Positions 35,430-44,745 are shown, counted from the first letter of the stretch. The stretch: 64,000 nt of DNA from Bacteroidaceae bacterium (GCA_017398805.1 JAFQEZ010000085.1:1-64000), one strand, 5' to 3'. A program made the numbers and translations. Notes: a model not told the origin generated them from the letters alone.

Positions 35430-36478
35430 CAGACAATCACTTTTGAAAGTAACACACCTACCTCCTCCACCGGCAGGGTAACAAGGGTGCAGTCACCCAC
35501 CGAACGGGGCAACACTACAGAGATTTTCCCTCCGCGGCGTTTCTTGTCGGTAAGCAAAGCATCATAGACCTCGTTAGCACTATAAGGACAGGTTATGTCA
35601 AAGCCATACTGCGCAAGCAGTGCCGAGAGTTCATCAGCAACATCGCACAAGCCGCAGAGCGGAGCGATGCGAGCGGCAATGACCATGCCTTTTGCAACCG
35701 CCTCGCCGTGAGAAACAGCGAAATTGCTCAGCTTCTCAATGGCATGACCGAATGTATGCCCGAAGTTGAGCAGACCGCGTATGCCGTTGTCAAACTCATC
35801 CTGCTGCACAACATCGCGCTTGATTTCCACACAACGTGCCACAACCTCCTCGCGGTCAAAAGGAAGAGTATGCAGGGTTTTATAAAGTTCCGCATCAAGA
35901 ATCATGCCGTATTTTATCACCTCGGCACAACCGTCGCGGTAGATATCTTTTGGGAGGGTATCCATAAGAGCCGTGTCACAGCACACAAGTGAGGGCTGAT
36001 AGAAACTGCCCACGAGATTCTTGCCGGCAGGAATATCAATGGCAGTTTTCCCACCAACCGAGCTGTCGACCGCAGCAAGCAGTGTTGTCGGCACCTGCAC
36101 ATATTTTACTCCGCGCAGATAAAGCGATGCCGAAAGACCGCCAAGGTCGCCCACCACTCCACCGCCAAAGGCAATGACAGCATCACTGCGTGTGAGCTGC
36201 TCACCGGCCATGAAGTTGAGGAACGCCAACAGATTGTCGGCACATTTCGATGCCTCACCTGCCGGGATGACATATTTGCATGCTTTGTACCCTGCCGCAC
36301 TCAAATGTTCCATTATCGCGTTGCCGTAGAGCGCATCGACATTGCTGTCGGTGATCACAGCCAAACGGCAGTTACCAAGCAGAGGGCGTATGAACCCGCC
36401 TAACCCAGCAAGAATACCGCGCCCTATGAGTATGTCATAGCTGCGCGAAGCCTCAACATGTACAGTCCTGAATTGCAT
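35429..36478 (-). CDS. aroB: 3-dehydroquinate synthase
   Basis: This 349-residue NAD- and metal-dependent enzyme turns DAHP into dehydroquinate. It shows FGGGVVGDLGG near residue 104, TTLLAAVDSSVGGKTAID near residue 130, and NFGHTFGHAIE near residue 238 with metal-binding histidines. It sits 3 bases after tyrA and abuts aroA. Confidence 0.96.
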   Translation of the reverse strand: MQFRTVHVEASRSYDILIGRGILAGLGGFIRPLLGNCRLAVITDSNVDALYGNAIMEHLSAAGYKACKYVIPAGEASKCADNLLAFLNFMAGEQLTRSDAVIAFGGGVVGDLGGLSASLYLRGVKYVQVPTTLLAAVDSSVGGKTAIDIPAGKNLVGSFYQPSLVCCDTALMDTLPKDIYRDGCAEVIKYGMILDAELYKTLHTLPFDREEVVARCVEIKRDVVQQDEFDNGIRGLLNFGHTFGHAIEKLSNFAVSHGEAVAKGMVIAARIAPLCGLCDVADELSALLAQYGFDITCPYSANEVYDALLTDKKRRGGKISVVLPRSVGDCTLVTLPVEEVGVLLSKVIV

Positions 36479-36481
36479 ATA

Positions 36482-37318
36482 CTATTTTTCTGTCTCCTCC
36501 TTGGCAATCCTGCCGTCGCGCAAAAGAGCACGCAGGGTATCGGCATCGTCCGCTGCAATGGCGTCACGGTACTCATGGAGGGAGTTTATCAATAAATCGA
36601 GTTCGTTCAGCAGGTGCTCCTTATTCTCAAGGAACAGTTCTGTCCACATATCTTCGTTCAGGCGCGACACACGGGTAAAATCGCGGAAACTGCCGGCACT
36701 ATAACCCCTGTGGAACTTTGCCGAGGGGCTCTTGATGAAGGCATTGGAAACCACGTGGCACATCTGAGAGGTGTAAGCAATCATGCGGTCATGGAAATCG
36801 GCAGTCGTAACAACATACTTCTTGAAGCCCAATGGACTGAGCGACTGCTTCACACGGTCGAGCAGCGCAATGTCATCGTGTACAGGAGGCACCATTATGA
36901 ATGATGCACCATTGAACAGCGTAGCCTTGGAGTATTTGTAGCCTGAATATTGCAAGCCTGCCATAGGGTGACCGCCTACATATGTGAAGCCATGCTCCGC
37001 CGCAAGGGCAAAACCGTTCTCGCATACGGCGCGCTTTGTTCCGCAGAAGTCTATCACCAACGTATCCTTTGCAACATGACATGCATTCTCCTTTATATAC
37101 TCAACAACAGCAAGAGGTGTTGCCGTGAGCAACAGCAACGAGCATGCGCCGATATTCTCGGAGGAGAGTTCCGCATCTACAGTCCCTTCAAGCCCGGCAT
37201 AACCGACTATCTGTCTGTTTATGTCAAAGGCATACACTGAATGTCCCGCAGCCTTGAATGCCTTAGCCGCCGAACCGCCTATAAGCCCTAAACCTACAAT
37301 GCCTACAATCATAATCAA
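36482..37318 (-). CDS. tyrA: Prephenate dehydrogenase
   Basis: This 278-residue enzyme oxidises and decarboxylates prephenate to hydroxyphenylpyruvate. The NAD-binding loop is GIVGLGLIGGS near residue 6. GGHPMAG near residue 115 and the helical C-terminal dimer domain follow. There is no fused ACT or mutase domain. It overlaps aroF by 4 bases (ATGA). ATG 37318 or the second ATG at 37312 could be the start. Confidence 0.93.
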   Translation of the reverse strand: MIMIVGIVGLGLIGGSAAKAFKAAGHSVYAFDINRQIVGYAGLEGTVDAELSSENIGACSLLLLTATPLAVVEYIKENACHVAKDTLVIDFCGTKRAVCENGFALAAEHGFTYVGGHPMAGLQYSGYKYSKATLFNGASFIMVPPVHDDIALLDRVKQSLSPLGFKKYVVTTADFHDRMIAYTSQMCHVVSNAFIKSPSAKFHRGYSAGSFRDFTRVSRLNEDMWTELFLENKEHLLNELDLLINSLHEYRDAIAADDADTLRALLRDGRIAKEETEK

Positions 37319-38328
37319 TGCATTATGCCGCGTATCTCACGCACACGCTGGGCAACCTCGTCGAACTGCTCGGGAGTGAGCGACTGCGCACCGTCGCAAA
37401 GGGCACATACAGGGTTATTATGAACCTCGATGATAAGACCGTCGGCACCGGCTGCAGTTGCTGCGCATGCCATTGGGCGCACAAGGCGTGAAACACCTGT
37501 TGCATGACTGGGGTCAACAACAATAGGCAAGTGTGTCAATCCCTGAAGCACAGGAACGGCAGCAAGGTCGAGCACATTGCGTGTATAATTGTCATAACTG
37601 CGGATGCCGCGCTCGCACAGGATAACCTGTTCGTTACCCTCGGACATGATATATTCGGCACTCATAAGCAACTCCTTGAGCGTTGCCGAAAGGCCACGCT
37701 TGAGCAGAATGGGCTTGTTGCTGCGGCCGAGTTCTTTCAGAAGTTCAAAGTTCTGCATATTGCGCGCACCAACCTGAATGATATCCACATCGGCAAAGAG
37801 ATCAAGATGCGAAGCACTCATAATCTCTGTAACAATAGGCAAACCTGTAGCCTCGCGTGCTTTCAGCAGAAGCTGTAAACCCTCGGCGCGCAGACCTTGA
37901 AAATCATATGGCGAAGTACGTGGCTTGAAAGCACCTCCGCGCAAGATGTTGGCACCCGACGCCTTCACCGCACGCGCAACGGTAAGAATCTGTTCCTCGC
38001 TCTCAACAGAGCATGGACCGGCCATAATTGCAAAATTACCGCCACCAATCTTAACCTCATTCTCGCCCTTGCCCACGGTCACAACGGTATCCTCAGGGTG
38101 AAAGCTGCGGTTGGCACTCTTGAACGGATCCGTGATACGTGTAACACGGTCAACAATCTCAAGACCTGCAAGCAGGTCAATATCTATCTTGCGTGTATCG
38201 CCTATGAGACCGATGACGGTCTGCATCTCGCCCTCCGAGACATGCACACGCACATTCTGCGACTCGAGCCAATGGATAAGATTATCCTGCTGAGCCTTGG
38301 TTACTCCATGTTTTAAAACTGCTATCAT
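37315..38328 (-). CDS. aroF: DAHP synthase, type I-beta
   Basis: This 337-residue enzyme catalyses the first step of the shikimate pathway. Residues 1-70 form the ferredoxin-like regulatory domain typical of I-beta enzymes. The barrel follows with GPCSVES near residue 105, AFKPRTSPYDFQGL near residue 138, and VDPSHATG near residue 277. It is the first gene of the aroF-tyrA-aroB-aroA-pheA operon. A TAAATTTG element (38367-38360, minus strand) is a possible -7 box. Confidence 0.95.
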   Translation of the reverse strand: MIAVLKHGVTKAQQDNLIHWLESQNVRVHVSEGEMQTVIGLIGDTRKIDIDLLAGLEIVDRVTRITDPFKSANRSFHPEDTVVTVGKGENEVKIGGGNFAIMAGPCSVESEEQILTVARAVKASGANILRGGAFKPRTSPYDFQGLRAEGLQLLLKAREATGLPIVTEIMSASHLDLFADVDIIQVGARNMQNFELLKELGRSNKPILLKRGLSATLKELLMSAEYIMSEGNEQVILCERGIRSYDNYTRNVLDLAAVPVLQGLTHLPIVVDPSHATGVSRLVRPMACAATAAGADGLIIEVHNNPVCALCDGAQSLTPEQFDEVAQRVREIRGIMH

Positions 38329-38359
38329 AATTAGTTATATTTTCTTATATAGTGGTTTG

Positions 38360-38367
38360 CAAATTTA
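38360..38367 (-). promoter_or_regulatory. Possible -7 element of the aro operon
   Basis: TAAATTTG on the minus strand fits TAnnTTTG, 32 bases before the aroF start. No -33 element is at the proper distance. Confidence 0.35.
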
Positions 38368-38567
38368 CAAAGAAAGTTCAATTATCCTATATTTTTCACA
38401 AATTTGCGTAACAGCAATCAGCATATTTGCAAACAATTAATGGTTTTTTAATGATTTTTGTAAGAAACAATCACAAGGTAAACAATAAAAAGATAAAAGG
38501 CTCTACATGTAACATTCTGCCCACATTGCTCAAAGTTCATAAAATTATTGAAATTACATTGTAACAG

Positions 38568-38598
38568 TTGCAAAAACAAGCACAATTCATTACTTTTG
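38568..38598 (+). promoter_or_regulatory. Promoter of the 6S RNA gene
   Basis: TTG (38568-38570), 20 bases, TACTTTTG (38591-38598). The predicted start is near 38604. Confidence 0.65.
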
Positions 38599-38603
38599 CA
38601 CAT

Positions 38604-38836
38604 CCTGCATTGACAGGAGTGATGTTTTAATAATAGAGCGTTTTGCATTTATCTGACGTTGGAATCTGGACAATTTCAATCTTCAAGGATAATAGGCAAA
38701 GTGCTCACGTCAGTGTTGTATATACACCCTCTATGGTGTACTATATACATTTGGCGTGGGCTATTGTTTGTTACTTGAAGATGGCAGTCCAGAGCCCCAA
38801 CGTGGTAACTACAATAGTTCCCACGCTCTCTTTTTA
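38604..38836 (+). ncRNA. ssrS: 6S RNA
   Basis: The transcript folds into one long, interrupted hairpin. Nested pairs from outside in are AGAGCG/CGCTCT, ACGTTGG (38656-38662)/CCAACGT (38797-38803), TCTGGAC (38665-38671)/GTCCAGA (38787-38793), ATCTTCAAG (38679-38687)/CTTGAAGAT (38774-38782), GCTCACG (38703-38709)/CGTGGGC, then GTATAT...TATATAC and CACC/GGTG around the loop CTCTAT. A long duplex with an asymmetric bubble is the 6S design that mimics an open promoter and holds RNA polymerase. A 3' hairpin (38801-38825) and T-run (38831-38835) end it, and a good promoter precedes it. The form fits the Bacteroidales 6S type. Confidence 0.8.
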
Positions 38837-39117
38837 ATAAACGACTACATAAGGGAACTGTGATGTCATTTTAAATCTTACTATATGCTTTAAAAACACA
38901 CTCAACTCACAAATGAAATCACTGTGACATAACAATCTGCAAGAATTTTATGTCCAAGATCTTTTCAATATCCGGCATTATTGTATAACTTACGTTTGAC
39001 GATACAACATTGGATATTATTATAAATATTCTTAAAACTACAATTTTGCAGGCATATTCTTATTCAACTCAAATTACTTAAAACAAATTTATTACACACA
39101 TAAAACTTAGCGAATTT
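38837..39117. other. Intergenic region without a gene
   Basis: This AT-rich stretch lies between the 6S RNA and the next gene. It contains an imperfect inverted repeat (ACTGTGATGTCATTT near 38859 with AAATGAAATCACTGT near 38915). No coding or RNA signal can be supported. Confidence 0.4.
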
Positions 39118-39858
39118 ATGAAAAGAATTGTTATTTTTATTCTATTGTCTATTTGTACATATAATCTTTACTCACAACGTTGCACGGTATGCAGAGGAAA
39201 AGGCATGATTGGTTATTTAACATGTTTTTCCTGCGGTGGAAGTGGTACTACGCAAGGACAAAATGCCGTCATGCAGAATGCATATGAAGCAGGAAAACAA
39301 TTTGGTAAAATAAACATCGCAAACATTGTTGACGGTAAAAGCGCCATTGTAAATGGCGACTATGCAACAGCTTTGACACTTTTTAAAGAGTCCGCTGAAG
39401 CCGGCAATGGAGAAGCATTGTTTTACTATGGAGCCATGTACGAATTAGGAATGGGGGTATACCCCGATCGGGATTTTGCTTATAAATGTTATAGCATTGG
39501 TAGCAACAAAGGAAACGGAGATTGCATATACAGTCTAAACAGGATTAAAAAAGATGGTTTTTGGGAAGCTTCAGAAACTGTTCGCAACAATTTTCGCAAA
39601 ATCCTTAAGAGTTATTTTGAATCTCAAAATAACGTATTTATGAACACGTATATTCAGAATAGTAATTCAAACAGCTATAATTCAGGAGCACACTACTGTA
39701 ATAGTTGTGGAGGTACTGGAATCTGTCAGAGCTGTGGAGGAAACAGAACAAGCACCATTGACTTAATATATACAGGGGGGCAAAAGGTTGTTAATTGCGC
39801 GGTTTGTGGAGGAAGCGGAAAATGCACTGTATGTTACGGGAATGGCTCCTTTTACTAA
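39118..39858 (+). CDS. Secreted protein with DnaJ-type zinc ribbons and Sel1-like repeats
   Basis: This 246-residue protein has a signal peptide (MKRIVIFILLSICTYNLYSQ). Right after it come CxxCxGxG motifs (CTVCRGKG, CFSCGGSG). Residues 75-150 are Sel1-like repeats (GDYATALTLFKESAEAGNGEAL). A C-terminal cluster of four CxxC motifs follows (CNSCGGTG, CQSCGGN, CAVCGGSG, CTVCYGNG). The cysteine sets resemble the DnaJ zinc-binding domain, here outside any DnaJ and outside the cytosol. The function is unknown; binding of unfolded protein or metal in the periplasm is a guess. The gene is monocistronic with a strong terminator. Confidence 0.75.
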   Translation: MKRIVIFILLSICTYNLYSQRCTVCRGKGMIGYLTCFSCGGSGTTQGQNAVMQNAYEAGKQFGKINIANIVDGKSAIVNGDYATALTLFKESAEAGNGEALFYYGAMYELGMGVYPDRDFAYKCYSIGSNKGNGDCIYSLNRIKKDGFWEASETVRNNFRKILKSYFESQNNVFMNTYIQNSNSNSYNSGAHYCNSCGGTGICQSCGGNRTSTIDLIYTGGQKVVNCAVCGGSGKCTVCYGNGSFY

Positions 39859-39905
39859 AAAGGCTATAAAACCGCATTCAATATCAATATAACAAACAAG
39901 TCAAA

Positions 39906-39957
39906 TTACTTTAAATGAAAAATGGCAGCCAAAGCTGCCATTTTTCATTTAAAGTAA
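39906..39957. terminator. Bidirectional terminator, 24-bp perfect stem
   Basis: Arms 39906-39929 and 39934-39957 are perfectly complementary with loop CAAA. A-rich and T-rich ends flank a GC-rich tip (TGGCAGC/GCTGCCA). It serves both the zinc-ribbon gene and the convergent GH109-like gene. Confidence 0.85.
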
Positions 39958-39965
39958 AGAATCTA

Positions 39966-41639
39966 TTATTTCTTCTCAAACTTCTTCATAGTCTTTGCAA
40001 TAGCCTTGTCTGCAGATGCCTTGGCAGCGTCGAGCTTCTTCTGAGCCTTTGCCTGAGCCTTTGCATCGCCGGCAGCCTTGGCAGCCTTAACTGCATCGTA
40101 GAGGGTCCAAAGGTTCTTCTTTGCAGTTACCTCCTTCTGTGCAGCGCTGTAAGCCTCGGCGTATGCCTCAGCAGCAGCCTCTGCCTCGGGAGCAGCATAA
40201 GCGTGCTTGTAACCCTTCTGAACATCCCAATAACCACGTGTGAAGTCGGGGAATGTCACAGCAGCACAGTTGTTGTCCATTGACAATGTACCGAGTTCTG
40301 CCAAGCAGCACCACTCTGCCAAGTCATAAACGTCCATATCAAGTGGAAGACCGTTCTGCAAGCAGTAAACAAGACGAGAGTCCATTACGAAGTCCATACC
40401 ACCGTGACCGAGGTCACGACCCTTCTCGACATACTTCTTGAGGATTGGGTGGTAGTACTTTGCCATCATAGCATCCTTCTGAGCATCGCTCATGAAACCG
40501 TGAGCGTTGAGGTTGTCGACCTGAGGTGCACCTGTACCCTTGAGGGCGTCACCTGAGAGAGCGAGCTTTGGCTCTGGATACTTTGTAGCGTAACCCTTAG
40601 TACCTGTGAGCTTGAACAAACGGTTATATGGCTGAGGAGTCATTACGTTATGCTGGATCTCAACAACCTTACCCTTTGCTGTACGCATGAGAGTGGTAGT
40701 GTGGTCACCATTGCGGAACTCCTTGCACTCCTTACCAGTCTTCTCCTTTACAAGCTCCTTACCGAAGAAAGGATCTGTATCCATTGCAACCAATGTTGTG
40801 AAGCGGTCGCCACGGTGAATGTCGAGGCATTGTGCAACGGGGCCAAGGCCGTGAGTAGCGTAGAGGTCGCCACGGTTCTCCTTGTTGTACTTCAGACGCC
40901 AGTGGAGGTTGTCAACATCGTTGTCGGCAGGATCCTTCCAGTATGCATCCCAGAACCACTCGAGGCTGTGGATGTAAGCGCCCTCGGCGCGGATAATCTC
41001 ACCGAATACGCCGTCCTGAGCCATTGCAAGAGCGTTCATCTCATAGTCGTCGTAGCAGCAGTTCTCGAGGATAAAGCAGTGGAGACGTGTCTTCTCTGCA
41101 AGGTCGATAAGGCTCCAGCACTGCTCGAGGTTCATTGCTGAAGGTACCTCGATTGCTGTGTGCTTGCCGTTCTCAAGAGCGCACTTTGCGATAGGATAGT
41201 GGTGGTTCCAGTCAGCTGCAACGTACACTAGGTCAACATCGGGACGCTTGCAGATTTCCTCATAGCCCTTCTCGCCATAATAGATGTCTGCCGGGATAAG
41301 ACCCTGCTTGCGAAGCTCTTCCTGGCACTTCTCAGCGCGCTCATACTCATAGTCGCAAAGAGCTACAATCTCAACACCAGGGATACGGCAGAAACGTACA
41401 ACCGCACCGGGACCGCGCATACCAAGACCCACGAAAGCAACGCGTACAGTCTTGATAGGAGCAACCGCGAGGTTCAAAGCGTGCTCCTGACCTGCAGGAC
41501 GCTCCGGTGTCTCAACTACAATAGTTCCTTTGTCCCAATGCCACTTTGTTGATGGAGAAAGTGACTGTGCCTGTGCTGTAGAGCCCATGAGAGCCATCAC
41601 ACCACACAAGGCTAGACCGAAAAATTTCTTCAAGTTCAT
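39966..41639 (-). CDS. Gfo/Idh/MocA-fold protein, glycoside hydrolase 109-like
   Basis: This protein has 557 residues. A signal peptide (cut after ...STAQAQ near residue 25) is followed by an NAD-binding fold with VAFVGLGMRGPGAVVRF near residue 68. GH109-type motifs CDYEYER, ADWNHHYP and EVPSAM follow, then the catalytic-region histidine in ATHGLGPVAQCLDIHRGDRF. GH109 enzymes are NAD-dependent alpha-N-acetylgalactosaminidases; the exact substrate here is unknown. The last 75 residues are rich in Ala, Lys and Glu and likely coiled-coil, an unusual extension. A consensus promoter lies at 41739-41769. Confidence 0.8.
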   Translation of the reverse strand: MNLKKFFGLALCGVMALMGSTAQAQSLSPSTKWHWDKGTIVVETPERPAGQEHALNLAVAPIKTVRVAFVGLGMRGPGAVVRFCRIPGVEIVALCDYEYERAEKCQEELRKQGLIPADIYYGEKGYEEICKRPDVDLVYVAADWNHHYPIAKCALENGKHTAIEVPSAMNLEQCWSLIDLAEKTRLHCFILENCCYDDYEMNALAMAQDGVFGEIIRAEGAYIHSLEWFWDAYWKDPADNDVDNLHWRLKYNKENRGDLYATHGLGPVAQCLDIHRGDRFTTLVAMDTDPFFGKELVKEKTGKECKEFRNGDHTTTLMRTAKGKVVEIQHNVMTPQPYNRLFKLTGTKGYATKYPEPKLALSGDALKGTGAPQVDNLNAHGFMSDAQKDAMMAKYYHPILKKYVEKGRDLGHGGMDFVMDSRLVYCLQNGLPLDMDVYDLAEWCCLAELGTLSMDNNCAAVTFPDFTRGYWDVQKGYKHAYAAPEAEAAAEAYAEAYSAAQKEVTAKKNLWTLYDAVKAAKAAGDAKAQAKAQKKLDAAKASADKAIAKTMKKFEKK

Positions 41640-41738
41640 ATTACAGTGTGTTTTAAATAAATATAAGTTTGTTAATGTTTATCCTTTCCATGCTTTCACA
41701 AAACACGGCACAGCACCGCATTTTATGGGATATTGATG

Positions 41739-41769
41739 CAAAGATAATCAAAATAATATACCATCACAA
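41739..41769 (-). promoter_or_regulatory. Promoter of the GH109-like gene
   Basis: On the minus strand, TTG (41769-41767), 20 bases, TATCTTTG (41746-41739). It gives a leader of about 90 bases. Confidence 0.65.
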
Positions 41770-41862
41770 TTTTGTCCTTGTTTTTTCCAAACTTGGACTA
41801 ATTTATTATAATATTTCTTACTCAAGTGTAGAGAGAAGCAGCATTTACAAGAGTAGAGGCAA

Positions 41863-42510
41863 TCAATAATCGACCTTGCTGTCACCGACCCATTTGCCAT
41901 AGAATACACGGTTGTCGGTTTTCATGAGCATACCATAGCCATTGCGGTATCCACCCACATATTTACCATACCAGATTTCACCATTGCTCCAATAATAGAT
42001 TCCATAGCCATGTCTCTTGCCGTTGTAGAACTCGCCTACATAGCAATCACCATTGGCATATGTCACCTTCTTGAATGAATAAGGAGAAACATCATCACCA
42101 TCCGATGTCAACGGGAAACGTAATGGCAAATCACCGTCCGTTCCGCTGTGAAGCCGGGCAATCCCCCCACTCTTCAAATCATACACCACATAGTTGTCTG
42201 CACCGCCTACCTTGGCGAAGTCACCCGATATTGTTATTCCGAAAATGCTTTTGCTGTTACGGAACTGTCCTATCGAGACTGCACCGTCCGCAGCGACAAT
42301 CATACCCCAACCATATATCTTGCCGTCAATGATTGTGCCCACATATTTTCCGCCACCATCCTTAAGTATATTCTGCGATGAAGCGCTCTCTACATAATCG
42401 CAGAACACAGCCTGCAATGGATCGCACATATCATCATACAGCCTTGCCTGTCCTCTTACAGAAAGCACGGATATAAAAAGTACAAAAAAAGCAACCGTAA
42501 TTCTATTCAT
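41863..42510 (-). CDS. Secreted MORN-repeat protein
   Basis: This 215-residue protein has a signal peptide (MNRITVAFFVLFISVLSVRG). MORN repeats are clearest at the C-terminus (YVGEFYNGKRHGYGIYYWSN, WYGKYVGGYRNGYG, FYGKWVGDS), with degenerate ones near residues 55-90. MORN proteins form beta-hairpin ribbons that bind membranes or proteins. The role here is unknown. Its start overlaps the end of nadD by 8 bases, so it shares the nadD-gmk-yicC operon. Confidence 0.75.
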   Translation of the reverse strand: MNRITVAFFVLFISVLSVRGQARLYDDMCDPLQAVFCDYVESASSQNILKDGGGKYVGTIIDGKIYGWGMIVAADGAVSIGQFRNSKSIFGITISGDFAKVGGADNYVVYDLKSGGIARLHSGTDGDLPLRFPLTSDGDDVSPYSFKKVTYANGDCYVGEFYNGKRHGYGIYYWSNGEIWYGKYVGGYRNGYGMLMKTDNRVFYGKWVGDSKVDY

Positions 42511-43090
42511 TATATCTATATAATTGATTTTCAGTTATAAAAGATTCTACACTCGGCACCACATATTGCGAGATACACTCTCCTTTCGCTACGGCATCGC
42601 GCACCTTTGTCGAACTTACGTCGTGAAGTTCGGCAGGCAACCATACCACACCTTCCGGCAAATGCGGAGCATCCTCATCACCGCGAGGGTAGACTATCAC
42701 ACCGTAACGTGCCAGGATTTCATCACTCTTGTACCATCGGTCGAATTTTTCCCAATTATCGGCACCGATGAGCAACACGAACTCCCTGTCGGGATAGGAT
42801 TTTTCAAGTGCGCCCAACGTGTTTATTGTATATGACGGACGAGGAAGAGAGAATTCGAAGTCGCATGCCTTGAAATGCGGATTGCCCTCAACAGCCAACC
42901 GCACCATCTGCAACCGGATATTTTCATCAGTAAGCGCCACATCCTGTTTATGCGGATTCTGTGGAGAGACCATAAACCAGACTTCGTCGGCAAGAGCACG
43001 CGCACATACCTCGCCTGCAAGCGCAAGATGCCCCTTATGTATCGGATCAAAGCTTCCGCCGAATATTACCGTACGCCGTTTATGCATCAA
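42503..43090 (-). CDS. nadD: Nicotinate-nucleotide adenylyltransferase
   Basis: This 195-residue enzyme makes deamido-NAD from nicotinate mononucleotide and ATP. The nucleotidyltransferase motif FGGSFDPIHKGH is near residue 10 and the SSTKVRDAV motif near residue 163. The length is normal. It overlaps gmk by 11 bases. Confidence 0.95.
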   Translation of the reverse strand: MMHKRRTVIFGGSFDPIHKGHLALAGEVCARALADEVWFMVSPQNPHKQDVALTDENIRLQMVRLAVEGNPHFKACDFEFSLPRPSYTINTLGALEKSYPDREFVLLIGADNWEKFDRWYKSDEILARYGVIVYPRGDEDAPHLPEGVVWLPAELHDVSSTKVRDAVAKGECISQYVVPSVESFITENQLYRYNE

Positions 43091-43646
43091 GAAACTTCTT
43101 TACAATTCCGAGCAGTTCCGCCTTAGCCGTATCAAGGTCATCGTTCACAATGACAGTATCGGCAAATCTTGCAAAAGTCATCTCATACTCGGCCTTGCTG
43201 ACACGTTTGTCAATCTCCTCGGGAGATGTATCCCCACGACCGATGAGCCGTTCACGCAAGGTCTCCACGGATGGAGCCTGTACAAAGATGAAAAGTGCAC
43301 GCTCGCCATAGAATTTCTTAAGGCTGCAACCGCCTTTGACATCTACGTCAAAAAGGATATTCTGCTGCTCCAACTGCCTCTCCACCTGCGATTTTAGCGT
43401 TCCGTAATAACGTCCGGGATAGACCTCCTCATACTCCACGAACTCATCGGCCGCAATACGCGCGCGGAACTCCTCCGGAGTAAAGAAGAAGTAATCGACA
43501 CCATGTTTCTCTTCGCCACGGGGAGGACGGCTTGTAGCCGACACCGAGAAACCGAAAGAGGAGTCGCGATCCATGAGAAAATGCACCAGAGTTGACTTGC
43601 CGGAGCCTGACGGCGCTGAAAAAATAACGACCTTTCCCTTGCTCAT
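43080..43646 (-). CDS. gmk: Guanylate kinase
   Basis: This 188-residue enzyme phosphorylates GMP. P-loop FSAPSGSGKST is near residue 9 and the GMP-binding segment SATSRPPRGEEKHGVDYFF near residue 36. It sits 6 bases after yicC and overlaps nadD. This order is typical of Bacteroidales. Confidence 0.96.
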   Translation of the reverse strand: MSKGKVVIFSAPSGSGKSTLVHFLMDRDSSFGFSVSATSRPPRGEEKHGVDYFFFTPEEFRARIAADEFVEYEEVYPGRYYGTLKSQVERQLEQQNILFDVDVKGGCSLKKFYGERALFIFVQAPSVETLRERLIGRGDTSPEEIDKRVSKAEYEMTFARFADTVIVNDDLDTAKAELLGIVKKFLDA

Positions 43647-43652
43647 ATATCT

Positions 43653-44528
43653 TTACATTACATTAAGTACCTGTTCCTTGATCTGTTCAAGTTCATCCTT
43701 CATCCTTACAACGATATTCTGCATCTCGGCATGATTGCTCTTGCTGCCGAGAGTATTTATCTCACGTCCCATCTCCTGTGCGATGAAACCGAGTTTCTTA
43801 CCTTGCCCCAACGAGCCCTCTATCGTTTCGATGAAATAACCGAGATGATTGGTCAAGCGCTGTTTCTCTTCATTTACATCAAGTTTCTCAATGTAGAAAA
43901 TAAGCTCTTGTTCAAGACGGTTCTTATCATATTCAACACCGACATTCTTCTCAAGCGACTCTACAATGCGTGAACGGATCTTCTCCACGCGCTCCTTCTC
44001 ATATGGTTCGACTTCGGCAAGCAGAGCCGTGATATTCGCGATGTTGGCACGGAATCTCTTTTCAAGCGCCTCACCCTCCTGTTTGCGGAAAGCAAGCAAA
44101 TCATCAATGGCACTCTTTATTCCCTCGAGCACGACAGCCCATTCCTCATCGGTGACATCATATACCTCTTTGCGGGCAACAACCTCAGGCATGCGCAACA
44201 GTACCTCGAAAAGATTTCCCGGCAAGGCAATGCCTGTATTCTCGGAAATAGTTTTCATCTGCTCCACATACCCCTGCATCACCTCACTGTTTATTGCAGG
44301 AGTATCGGCTTTATCGCTCTGCTCCACCCAAAGGGAGAAATCAACCTTACCACGTTCGAGAGCCGAAGAGACAAGAGTCCTTATTTCCATCTCACGGCAC
44401 TTGAACTGAGGCGCAATGCGAGTGGACATATCCATAGCCTTGCCGTTGAGAGAACGTATCTCTACACATATCTTCTTATCCTGGAAAACGGTTACAGATT
44501 TACCGTAGCCTGTCATTGAATAAATCAT
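43653..44528 (-). CDS. yicC: YicC-family endoribonuclease-like protein
   Basis: This 291-residue protein begins MIYSMTGYGKS, a hallmark of the YicC family. It has YicC_N at about residues 1-155 and DUF1732 at about 205-291, ending in MKDELEQIKEQVLNVM. E. coli YicC is reported to be a ribonuclease that acts on the small RNA RyhB. It is the first gene of the leftward gmk-nadD operon and diverges from tsaB. Confidence 0.93.
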   Translation of the reverse strand: MIYSMTGYGKSVTVFQDKKICVEIRSLNGKAMDMSTRIAPQFKCREMEIRTLVSSALERGKVDFSLWVEQSDKADTPAINSEVMQGYVEQMKTISENTGIALPGNLFEVLLRMPEVVARKEVYDVTDEEWAVVLEGIKSAIDDLLAFRKQEGEALEKRFRANIANITALLAEVEPYEKERVEKIRSRIVESLEKNVGVEYDKNRLEQELIFYIEKLDVNEEKQRLTNHLGYFIETIEGSLGQGKKLGFIAQEMGREINTLGSKSNHAEMQNIVVRMKDELEQIKEQVLNVM

Positions 44529-44676
44529 TCTTTAAAAATTTAGGCAACAAAACACCGCCAATTATACAATCTATGCGAAGTTACGCAATTATTCCGAAAT
44601 GCGCCCAAGCAACAACAAAAATTTACGTTTATATATTAAAATATATAATTTGATAGTAAAATTGCCGACAAAATTG

Positions 44677-44684
44677 TACTTTTG
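44677..44684 (+). promoter_or_regulatory. -7 element of the tsaB operon
   Basis: TACTTTTG fits TAnnTTTG, 62 bases before ATG 44746. The -33 element is weak. The rest of 44529-44745 shows no gene. Confidence 0.45.
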
Positions 44685-44745
44685 CATTTGTATGCCATGT
44701 CACGCACTTGACAAAGCATGCAGATAATGGATAACAATAGAGGAA

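Noticed and set aside
40650..41141. 163-codon Leu/Val-rich plus-strand frame
   Set aside because: It is antisense to the GH109-like gene.
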